The notes under the pieces: model-generated | Database searches by the model: none | What the model saw: only the letters and a program-made list of their open reading frames with translations | What the model was told of the DNA's origin: nothing | Position numbers and translations under genes: made by a program | DNA from: CALREJ01 sp035547395 | GTDB taxonomy: Bacteria; Patescibacteriota; Gracilibacteria; Peribacterales; Peribacteraceae | Direction: 5' to 3' | Length of the DNA stretch: 64,000 nt | Assembly: GCA_035547395.1 (NCBI GenBank) | Contig: DASZVA010000016.1 | Coordinates: 59,127-123,126, forward strand | Shown: positions 57,647 through 64,000 of the stretch, piece by piece | Layout: each line of letters begins with the position of its first letter | Numbering within the stretch: position 1 is the stretch's first letter

Positions 57647-58165
57647 ATGCGACGCATCAAAGCCCTGTTTCAGGAGAACGTTCTCCACGGCCTTTTCGAG
57701 ATCGGCATTCTCATCAAAGCAATCGATGGCGTTCTCGAATGCATCGGCGGCCTGCTGTTTCTCTTCGTCAGCCGGCAATTTCTCTATTCCATCGTCACGG
57801 AAATAACGGAGCACGAACTCTCGCAGGATCCGAATGACATCCTGGCCAATACGATCGTCCATGCGGTCGCGAATCTCCCGGAGGGTACGAAGATCTTCGG
57901 CGCGGTGTATCTTCTCATCCACGGACTCGTGAAGATCGGGATGGTGATCGGTCTGTGGAAAGACAAGCTGTGGGCATACCCGGTCTCGCTTTCCGTCCTC
58001 GGTATTTTCGTGGCGTATCAAATCTATCGCTTCACCCATACGCATTCGATCCTGCTCGCCGCTTTCACCGTGCTTGATGTCGTCATCATGCTGCTCATCT
58101 GGCACGAGTGGAATTACCACCGCAAAAAATTGCAGAGCGACACAAATGCAGACGCGTCACTTTGA
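57647..58165 (+). CDS. DUF2127-type membrane protein
   Basis: 172 aa with four membrane segments. DUF2127 pattern: LFEIGILIKAIDGVLECIGGLLFLFVS, GAVYLLIHGLVKIGMVIGLWKDKLWAYPVSL and the C-terminal FTVLDVVIMLLIWHEW. No activity is known for the family. TATACT with +1 two nt before the ATG. Confidence 0.9.
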   Translation: MRRIKALFQENVLHGLFEIGILIKAIDGVLECIGGLLFLFVSRQFLYSIVTEITEHELSQDPNDILANTIVHAVANLPEGTKIFGAVYLLIHGLVKIGMVIGLWKDKLWAYPVSLSVLGIFVAYQIYRFTHTHSILLAAFTVLDVVIMLLIWHEWNYHRKKLQSDTNADASL

Positions 58166-58173
58166 AGCACGGA

Positions 58174-58596
58174 TTATTTCTGCTCTTCCCTAAATTGCTC
58201 CAACACCCCCATGATGGTTTTGTTGAGCTCCTCGACGGGCACCTCCTTTGCGAAACTTATATTATAGGCATCATCGACGACTTCGGGCCATTCCATATCA
58301 AACTCCAATGCAGAAAAACGCGATCGGATATCACGAAGAATCCGCAGCAATTGTTTGAGCTTTTTAGGATGCGGATCAAAATCCAAAACGACTTGTAATG
58401 TCAGATTATTCTCCGGTAAATCCCTCGTTCCATACGCGCTTAACGTGGAGTAGGTGAGATAACGAATGTGACTCAAATTGATTTCTCTAAATATGGTGGG
58501 CGTGTCCGTCGCTTCGTCCCGGGAACAACCAAAATGCTCATTGATGATTGCATGAGCATTTTGCGGCAACATTCTACTCGGTTCTTTGCGTGGCAT
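58174..58596 (-). CDS. Small protein of unknown function
   Basis: 140 aa, acidic-basic mixed, no signal or membrane segment. Contains HIRYLTYSTLSAYGTRDLPEN, LQVVLDFDPHPKKLKQLLRI and a C-terminal helix. No family recognised. More AT-rich than its neighbours. Convergent with the DUF2127 gene. Confidence 0.68.
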   Translation of the reverse strand: MPRKEPSRMLPQNAHAIINEHFGCSRDEATDTPTIFREINLSHIRYLTYSTLSAYGTRDLPENNLTLQVVLDFDPHPKKLKQLLRILRDIRSRFSALEFDMEWPEVVDDAYNISFAKEVPVEELNKTIMGVLEQFREEQK

Positions 58597-58662
58597 GTTT
58601 CTATATTAAAATTTTATTAATTTTTGTCAAATAAGATTGTTTCGCTTATCCATAACATTTTA

Positions 58663-58705
58663 TTGACTCTATAAGATTAGCACTCTAAAATGTCGAGTGC
58701 TAATT
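58663..58705 (+). promoter_or_regulatory. CIRCE element (HrcA operator) over the clpB promoter
   Basis: TTAGCACTC (58677-58685), 9-nt spacer, GAGTGCTAA (58695-58703): a perfect CIRCE palindrome. The promoter is TTGACT (58663-58668), 17 nt, TAAAAT (58686-58691); the -10 box is exactly the CIRCE spacer. +1 at about 58698 leaves a leader of 8 nt before the ATG at 58706. Confidence 0.95.
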
Positions 58706-61285
58706 ATGAACTTTCAGAACTACACAACAAAGGCGGCGGAAGCCATGCAGTCGGCCGTGCAGATCGCGGCGCAATCCGGACAGCAGGCGCTCTCCCCTCT
58801 CCATCTTCTCCTTGCGCTCGTCACGCAGGAAAACGGCGTCGTGCCGGCGCTGCTCACCAGGCTGCGGGAACAACCCGACGCTGTCGCGGCCAAGACGCGC
58901 GGCATGATTGAGTCGCTGCCGAAAGTGGCGGGCGGTGGTTCGCCATATCTGACGTCCGAACTCAAGACCGTCCTCGACAACGCCGAATCGGAGGAAAAGA
59001 AACTGCAGGACCAATTCGTGTCGACGGAGCATTTGTTCCTGGCGCTTTTGAACGACAAAGATGTAAAAACGATCGTGAGCGCGAAGGAAAGCGACGTCCT
59101 TAAAGAGCTCAAGGAATTGCGTGGCAATCAGCGGGTGACGGATCAGGAGCCCGAAGGCAAATATCAGGTGCTCGAAAAATACACCCACGATTTCACCGCG
59201 CTCGCGCGCAAGGGCAACATCGACCCGGTCGTGGGACGCGACGAGGAAATCCGCCGCATCATGCAGATCTTATCCCGCCGCACGAAAAACAATCCCGTGC
59301 TCGTCGGCGAACCCGGCGTAGGGAAGACCGCGATCGTCGAAGGTCTCGCCAAGAAGATCGTCGACGGCGACGTGCCGGAGAGCATCAAGGGAAAGAAGCT
59401 TCTCGCGCTGGATCTGGGAGCGATGATCGCGGGCACCAAGTACCGTGGTGAATTCGAAGACCGCCTGAAGGCGCTGCTCAACGAGATCGAATCGTCCGAG
59501 GGCGACATCATCCTTTTCATTGACGAACTGCACACGATTGTCGGCGCGGGAGCTGCCGAAGGCGCCATGGACGCGGGCAATTTGCTCAAACCCGCGCTCG
59601 CGCGCGGCAGGCTGCGCACGATCGGCGCCACCACGCTCAAGGAGTACCGCCTGCACATCGAGAAGGACGCCGCGCTCGAACGCAGATTCCAGCCCGTCAT
59701 GGTCAACGAACCGAGCGCCAAAGACGCGATCTCGATTCTGCGCGGCATCAAGGAAAAATATGAAGTACATCACGGCGTCCGCATCCGCGACGCGGCTGTC
59801 GTGGCTGCCGTCACGCTCTCGGACCGCTACATTGCCGACCGCTTCCTGCCGGACAAGGCCATCGACCTGATGGATGAAGCGGCGTCGACGCTCCGGATCG
59901 AAATGGACAGCAAACCCACCGAACTCGACCGGCTCGAACGATCGATCCGCCAGCTGACGGTCGAACGCGAGGCGCTCAAAAAAGAGTCCGATGCGGCCTC
60001 CAAGAAACGGTTGCAGGAACTGGAAAGAGAGCTTGCGGAACTGAGCGAGAAACAGAAGCACATCGAACTTCAATGGCGCAACGAAAAGAAGGTGATCGAC
60101 GTCATCAAATCATCGCACAAGGAAATCGATCGCCTGAAAGAGGAATCCGTGCAGGCGGAGCGCAGAGGCGATCTGCAGCGCGTCGCGGAAATCCGCTACG
60201 GGCTCATTCCCGATCTGGAGAAGAATGTGAAGGAGGCGGAATCCGAGCTGCAAAAGGTGCAAAAAACCGCGTCCTATCTGAAAGAAGAAGTGACGGAGGA
60301 GGACATCGCAAAGGTCGTCTCACGCTGGACGGGCATCCCCGTGCAAAAGATGCTTGCGGAGGAAACAGCCAAGCTCGCACACCTGGAAGAAGAACTCGGC
60401 AAAAGAGTCGTGGGACAAAGCGAAGCAATCAAAGCTGTGTCGAATGCGATCCGCCGGTCACGCGCGGGCATTCAGGAGGAAAACCGTCCCGTCGGATCAT
60501 TCCTCTTCATGGGACCGACGGGCGTGGGAAAGACCGAACTCGCGAAAGCGCTCGCGGCGTTTCTGTTCAACGACGAAAAACTGATGATCCGCATCGACAT
60601 GTCCGAATACATGGAGAAGCACGCGGTCGCCCGTCTCATCGGCGCGCCGCCGGGCTACGTCGGCCATGAGGAAGGCGGACAACTGACGGAAGCCGTGCGC
60701 CGGCATCCGTATTCCGTCATCCTGCTCGACGAAATCGAAAAGGCGCATCCGGACGTGTTCAATCTCCTGCTGCAGATTCTCGACGAGGGCCGCCTCACGG
60801 ACAGCAAGGGACGCACGGTCGACTTCAAGAACGCCGTCATCATCATGACCAGCAATCTGGGATCAACGGAGATCAGCAAATACGCGGATGAAAAAGTGCT
60901 GCAGACCAAGGCGATCGACGATCTGATCAAACAGACGTTCCGTCCTGAGTTCATCAACCGCATCGATGAACTGATCATCTTCCAGCCGCTCTCGCAGGAG
61001 CAGATTTCCCGCATCGTGGAGCTGCAAATCGAACGCCTTCAAAAGCGCTTGCAGAAGCAGAATATCGACATCACCCTCACCAAGAGCGCCAAGGAATTGC
61101 TCGCCGCGCGCGGATTTGATCCGGCCTACGGCGCCCGACCGCTCAAGCGCGTGATTCAGGAACTGATTCTGGATGAACTGTCGCTTGAAATCATTGAAGG
61201 AAAAATCAAAGAGGGCGACGCCGTCACCATCACGGCGGATGACGGTGGCATCGAGATCACGAAGAAAGGTACAAAGAAAAAATAA
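58706..61285 (+). CDS. clpB: ClpB disaggregase
   Basis: 859 aa, normal ClpB length. N-domain (about 1-150; LSPLHLLLALV repeats), first AAA+ module with Walker A GEPGVGKTA (about 200-208), Walker B ILFIDELH, the middle coiled-coil domain (about 400-520) that distinguishes ClpB from ClpC/ClpA, second AAA+ module with GPTGVGKTE (about 602-610) and VILLDEIEKAH, and the C-terminal domain (FDPAYGARPLKRVIQ). With DnaK it pulls proteins out of aggregates. Control by HrcA/CIRCE is visible; hrcA itself is not in the window. Confidence 0.97.
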   Translation: MNFQNYTTKAAEAMQSAVQIAAQSGQQALSPLHLLLALVTQENGVVPALLTRLREQPDAVAAKTRGMIESLPKVAGGGSPYLTSELKTVLDNAESEEKKLQDQFVSTEHLFLALLNDKDVKTIVSAKESDVLKELKELRGNQRVTDQEPEGKYQVLEKYTHDFTALARKGNIDPVVGRDEEIRRIMQILSRRTKNNPVLVGEPGVGKTAIVEGLAKKIVDGDVPESIKGKKLLALDLGAMIAGTKYRGEFEDRLKALLNEIESSEGDIILFIDELHTIVGAGAAEGAMDAGNLLKPALARGRLRTIGATTLKEYRLHIEKDAALERRFQPVMVNEPSAKDAISILRGIKEKYEVHHGVRIRDAAVVAAVTLSDRYIADRFLPDKAIDLMDEAASTLRIEMDSKPTELDRLERSIRQLTVEREALKKESDAASKKRLQELERELAELSEKQKHIELQWRNEKKVIDVIKSSHKEIDRLKEESVQAERRGDLQRVAEIRYGLIPDLEKNVKEAESELQKVQKTASYLKEEVTEEDIAKVVSRWTGIPVQKMLAEETAKLAHLEEELGKRVVGQSEAIKAVSNAIRRSRAGIQEENRPVGSFLFMGPTGVGKTELAKALAAFLFNDEKLMIRIDMSEYMEKHAVARLIGAPPGYVGHEEGGQLTEAVRRHPYSVILLDEIEKAHPDVFNLLLQILDEGRLTDSKGRTVDFKNAVIIMTSNLGSTEISKYADEKVLQTKAIDDLIKQTFRPEFINRIDELIIFQPLSQEQISRIVELQIERLQKRLQKQNIDITLTKSAKELLAARGFDPAYGARPLKRVIQELILDELSLEIIEGKIKEGDAVTITADDGGIEITKKGTKKK

Positions 61286-61294
61286 GTAAAAGCA

Positions 61295-61335
61295 TGTCAT
61301 GGTGAGGTGCTTGCGCAGCAAGCCTCGAACCACAC
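61295..61335. repeat. Dispersed TGTCATGGTGAG repeat
   Basis: TGTCATGGTGAGGTGCTTGC followed by GCAGCAAGCCTCGAACCACAC, directly after clpB; same family as the copies at 18261, 22397, 24738 and 27753. Confidence 0.75.
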
Positions 61336-61345
61336 AAAAACAAAA

Positions 61346-61370
61346 CCCCTCTTGCGAGGGGCTTTGTGTA
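61346..61370 (+). terminator. Intrinsic terminator after clpB
   Basis: ACCCCTC-TTGC-GAGGGGCTTTG hairpin, preceded by an A-rich stretch, between clpB and the convergent Lys-rich gene. Confidence 0.82.
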
Positions 61371-61387
61371 GTGACCGATGTCACAAT

Positions 61388-61510
61388 TTATTTCCTCTTC
61401 TTTTTCGTCGCCTTCTTCTTCGAAGCCGTCTTCCTCTTCACGGCCTTCTTTGCCGGCTTCTTGGCGGCCTTCTTCTTCGTCGTCTTCTTGGCCTTCTTTT
61501 TTACTGCCAT
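61388..61510 (-). CDS. 40-aa Lys-rich histone H1-like peptide
   Basis: ATG at 61510, TAA at 61388; 21 of 40 residues are Lys plus two Arg, with Ala and Thr between (KKKAKKTTKKKAAKKPAKK). It resembles the Lys/Ala/Pro tails of histone H1/Hc1-like bacterial proteins but lacks a folded domain. Promoter TTCACA-16-TACAAT lies upstream and the leader is C/T-rich (TTTCTTTACCCACCCATTCTT), like other real genes here. Probably a nucleic-acid-condensing or ribosome-associated peptide; function inferred from composition only. Confidence 0.75.
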   Translation of the reverse strand: MAVKKKAKKTTKKKAAKKPAKKAVKRKTASKKKATKKKRK

Positions 61511-61689
61511 AAGAATGGGTGGGTAAAGAAATAATGCTGGTCATCATTGTAAATCATCTGCACATACTGTGAAGATGTTCGTAAGGCGTAAGATAAAAAT
61601 TGTGATGTGATTGCGTTCCGGTCTTACAAAAAAAATTGGGAAATAAAATTGAATCGGAAAAATTTTCACAGATACATTTTTGAAAAATA

Positions 61690-61720
61690 AAAAAATGCGG
61701 AGTAACTGCTCCGCATTTTT
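61690..61720. terminator. Intrinsic terminator of the 61749 SLH gene
   Basis: AAAAATGCGGAGTAACTGCTCCGCATTTTT; the stem is followed by T-run on either strand. The rest of 61511-61748 contains only the Lys-rich gene's promoter. Confidence 0.92.
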
Positions 61721-61748
61721 GACGATCGTTGATGATTTTTTTTCTCGG

Positions 61749-63128
61749 TTACTGACTCAGCTGAATCGTGTACGACGGCTTATCCCAGTTGCCGTCTTTC
61801 TGCATGATGCCGACATAGTACGTGCCGGCTGGGAAGAGATAGGACTGATTGCAGTTCGGCTCACTGAAGCCAAAAATATCCACATCCGCCATCGGGTAAA
61901 CGACGCATTTCACTTTGTCCGCATTCGAAAGGTTGATGGTCATCTGCGTCTGCTGCGACAGCTTGAACGTGTAGAAGTCGCCATAGTCGCTCGCATCCAT
62001 CAAGCCGGTGTACGGTCTGTTCATCTGAATGTTTTGCGCCTGCGAGAAGCCGTCGTTGTTGTCGCCGGTCGTCGCCTTGGTGAAGACGTTATAGGTAAGG
62101 CCCGCAATAGTGGGCGCCACGTCGAGCTGATACGAACCGGGCGCGAGTGCGACGCGCATCTTGCAGACATCCGGACCCATGTAGCCGAGGTAGTACTCGA
62201 GCGAAAAGTTGGTGCTGCCGTCGAGCTTGAAGAGACGACAGGTTACGTCGCCCTGCGTGTTGTTGTCGGCAACAGTCACGCTGATAGAGGCGACGGTTGT
62301 CTGTGAAATTTTAAACTGATACGACTGAGGATATTTTTTCTGAAAGACGCCGCTGTCACTGAATGGAAAATCCCGGATGGTGACTGTGCCGCCCATCGCG
62401 CTGCTCGCGGCGCTGCTGGTTTGCTGATTGGTCACACTGCTTGCTTGCGATGATGCACTGCTCACGCTCGAGGATGACGGCCAGCTGCCGTCAAGCGGCA
62501 ACGGGTCCGGAGACGTCGCGTTGTATATGAACGCCGCGGCTTCCGCGCGGGTGAGCGGCTGATCGGGGCCGAATGTCGTCGCGCTCGTTCCCGGTACGGG
62601 GAGGACGCGCAGCTTCAACGCGGCGGACAGATATTGCATATACCAACCTGATGCATCGACGTCGGCATACGCGGACGCGCGCGCGGTGGATGTGGACGTT
62701 GATTGCAGACTGAGTCCGAGCACCGTGAACATCATCTTGAGCGCCTCGACGCGGTTCACCGGCTGCTGGGGCTTGAAGGTTTTGTCGCTGTAGCCGCTGA
62801 CGTATCCCTTCGATGCCGCGTCGCAGACGACCGCTTCAAACCAGCTGCCCGTCGGGACATCCTTGAAACAGGGTTGGGACGGAGCGGACGGAGTCTCGTT
62901 CATGGAACGATAGAGCATCGTGAGGAACTCCGCGCGATTGACTGTCTTATCCGGAGCAAAAGTACCATCGGGATTCCCTTTGATGATTCCCTTGTCGGAG
63001 AGAGCTCCGATTGCGGGTGCATAGAAGGAAGTCGACGTCACGTCGGAGAAGCTCGCCGCCTCGGCAACCGTCGCGAGGGACGGTAGAAGGAGTGCTGCAA
63101 GAAGAACGAGAGAGCGGAAGGTGCGCAT
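61749..63128 (-). CDS. SLH-domain surface protein with C-terminal beta domains
   Basis: 459 aa from the ATG at 63128 (C/T-rich leader CTCCCCCCGTTTCATC; in-frame ATG at 63185 would precede the promoter's +1). Signal peptide 1-25 (VAEAA), then three SLH domains (about 27-200; FSDVTSTSFYAPAIGALSDK, GNPDGTFAPDKTVNRAEF, GYSDKTFKPQQPVNRVEA), a Ser/Ala linker, and two beta-rich pre-peptidase-like segments (about 250-459) that end in YYVGIMQKDGNW. Promoter TTGAGT-17-TACAGT. Wall-associated surface protein; ligand unknown. Confidence 0.9.
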   Translation of the reverse strand: MRTFRSLVLLAALLLPSLATVAEAASFSDVTSTSFYAPAIGALSDKGIIKGNPDGTFAPDKTVNRAEFLTMLYRSMNETPSAPSQPCFKDVPTGSWFEAVVCDAASKGYVSGYSDKTFKPQQPVNRVEALKMMFTVLGLSLQSTSTSTARASAYADVDASGWYMQYLSAALKLRVLPVPGTSATTFGPDQPLTRAEAAAFIYNATSPDPLPLDGSWPSSSSVSSASSQASSVTNQQTSSAASSAMGGTVTIRDFPFSDSGVFQKKYPQSYQFKISQTTVASISVTVADNNTQGDVTCRLFKLDGSTNFSLEYYLGYMGPDVCKMRVALAPGSYQLDVAPTIAGLTYNVFTKATTGDNNDGFSQAQNIQMNRPYTGLMDASDYGDFYTFKLSQQTQMTINLSNADKVKCVVYPMADVDIFGFSEPNCNQSYLFPAGTYYVGIMQKDGNWDKPSYTIQLSQ

Positions 63129-63138
63129 GATGAAACGG

Positions 63139-63167
63139 GGGGAGAATGCTGCGCGCACTGTACGATG
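63139..63167 (-). promoter_or_regulatory. Promoter of the 61749 SLH gene
   Basis: On the minus strand TTGAGT, 17-nt spacer, TACAGT; the predicted +1 leaves a leader of about 22 nt that is nearly all T and C before the ATG at 63128. Confidence 0.7.
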
Positions 63168-63240
63168 AACACTTTCGTTACTCAATACGCCTTCCTTATA
63201 TAGAGTGGATGAAGAGAAAGGAATGTGATGTGACAGTGAT

Positions 63241-63861
63241 TTATTTGAGAAGTTCCACCACTTCTTCGTCTGTCACTTGTGGAAACTCGTCGTAGAATTG
63301 TGCAACTGCCATAAAATTCTCGGGTGCTTCGACAAAAATGACGTCATCGGCAGCCTCCCGAAGCATCGGAAGCGTATCGGGAGCGATGACCGGTGCCGCG
63401 ACAATGACTCGTTCCGGCTGATGCGCCCGTACGAAATGCACGGCCGCACGCATCGTGGAGCCCGTGGCGATGCCGTCGTCCACGATGATCACCGTGCGGT
63501 TTTTGGGATCAATCGGCGGACGGACCGGCGTATAGAGAATACGGCGATTGCGAATGACGCGCAGTTCTTCATCGGCTTTCGCATCCAGATAGCCGCTATC
63601 GACGATCCCCGGCGCCGTCTCCGTCACATGTCCGCTCTCATCGACGGATCCCACCGCGTATTCGGGATTGCCCGGCGCCCCGATTTTACGAACAAGCACC
63701 ACATCAAGATCGCCGTTCAGTCCGTCGGCTATATGCTTTGCCATGACAACTGCTCCGCGGGGAATGCCAAGAACGAGCGGATGAGCTTTCTTATAGAGAA
63801 CCAGCTTCGAGAGAAGTTGGGCCGCCGCATCCAGTCGATCGTGAAAATTCATACGATTCAT
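63241..63861 (-). CDS. Phosphoribosyltransferase-domain protein
   Basis: 206 aa from the ATG at 63861, chosen for the strong Shine-Dalgarno GGAGAGGAGG 6 nt upstream. PRT fold: N-terminal HPLVLGIPRGAVVMAKHIAD, the PRPP loop VIIVDDGIATGSTM (about 115-128) with the paired Asp residues, and a C-terminal VTDEEVVELL. It is not PyrE, Hpt or Upp by motif; most like the stand-alone predicted phosphoribosyltransferases of the ComF/Pta-linked group whose substrate is unknown. The last 140 nt of the window hold no supported gene. Confidence 0.88.
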   Translation of the reverse strand: MNRMNFHDRLDAAAQLLSKLVLYKKAHPLVLGIPRGAVVMAKHIADGLNGDLDVVLVRKIGAPGNPEYAVGSVDESGHVTETAPGIVDSGYLDAKADEELRVIRNRRILYTPVRPPIDPKNRTVIIVDDGIATGSTMRAAVHFVRAHQPERVIVAAPVIAPDTLPMLREAADDVIFVEAPENFMAVAQFYDEFPQVTDEEVVELLK

Positions 63862-64000
63862 CAGTATCCTCCTCTCCCCGGAGAAAGCCATCCTTACATC
63901 GCCAAATTTCGCAGAAACTCATTTCTTTTCCAGCCCCGTACTCTAGACAAAGGATGCAAAAATGTGTAAGCTGAGGCGTCGCCTCGCGCTCCGCCGCGGG

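Noticed and set aside
1..64000. Integrated phage, transposon or rRNA operon
   Set aside because: No integrase, transposase, phage structural gene or rRNA-like sequence was found on either strand.

Overview
The window looks like a chromosome segment of a Patescibacteria/CPR-type bacterium, most like the Peribacteria/Peregrinibacteria. This is inference from gene content and style, not from a marker tree. Reasons: standard code with TGA as stop, compact single-copy housekeeping genes (pheS without pheT beside it, pyrE, rsmG, clpB, an FtsE-like ATPase), many secreted proteins with poly-Ser linkers and S-layer homology (SLH) domains, and very few Shine-Dalgarno sequences. At least 19 genes have a -10 box whose predicted +1 falls 0-3 nt before the start codon (leaderless type). 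About 14 others start behind a C/T-rich leader. Only about six have a clear Shine-Dalgarno.

Layout. 1-9.3 kb: cell-surface genes (a partial coiled-coil protein, a two-gene secreted operon with a His/Gly/Cys-rich low-complexity protein, and a 1758-aa DUF11/Cna-B-like adhesin ending in LPQTG). 9.3-18.4 kb: TrmB-type regulator, family-4 uracil-DNA glycosylase, pheS, a 1040-aa secreted protein with a planctomycete-like LExRxxLS N-terminus, pyrE, rsmG and an FtsE-like ATPase. 18.4-22.4 kb: a Tat-like signal protein, then small unknown proteins and a threonine dehydratase. Four transcription units here begin with a tiny leader peptide (aromatic-, Leu-, Ile-rich and mixed) followed by mutually exclusive antiterminator and terminator hairpins, i.e. 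candidate ribosome-mediated attenuators. 22.4-32 kb: SLH protein with Cys repeats, metal P-type ATPase, AlkD-like repair protein, MsrA, GH63-like glycosidase with a C39-like protease, and a TauE-family exporter. 32-35.7 kb: two tRNAs, a tRNA fragment, a toxin-antitoxin pair, an AT-rich orphan gene and a ybjQ remnant. 35.7-44.4 kb: YVTN/SLH/SH3 surface protein, a lipoprotein and a MarR-controlled heterodimeric ABC exporter. 44.4-50.2 kb: VOC proteins, a methyltransferase and a flavin electron-transfer operon (FMN-binding protein, ApbE, NqrB/RnfD-FNR fusion). 50.2-58.6 kb: two paralogous multi-TM GT-C-like proteins, two members of an unknown soluble family, and a PadR operon. 58.6-64 kb: CIRCE-controlled clpB, a 40-aa Lys-rich histone-like peptide, an SLH protein and a phosphoribosyltransferase.

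Repeats. Two intergenic families recur: palindromic elements built from degenerate 7- or 9-nt tandem repeats with complementary arms (seven places), and a TGTCATGGTGAG / CACCATGACA inverted repeat (five places). No CRISPR array, rRNA, transposase or phage gene was seen.
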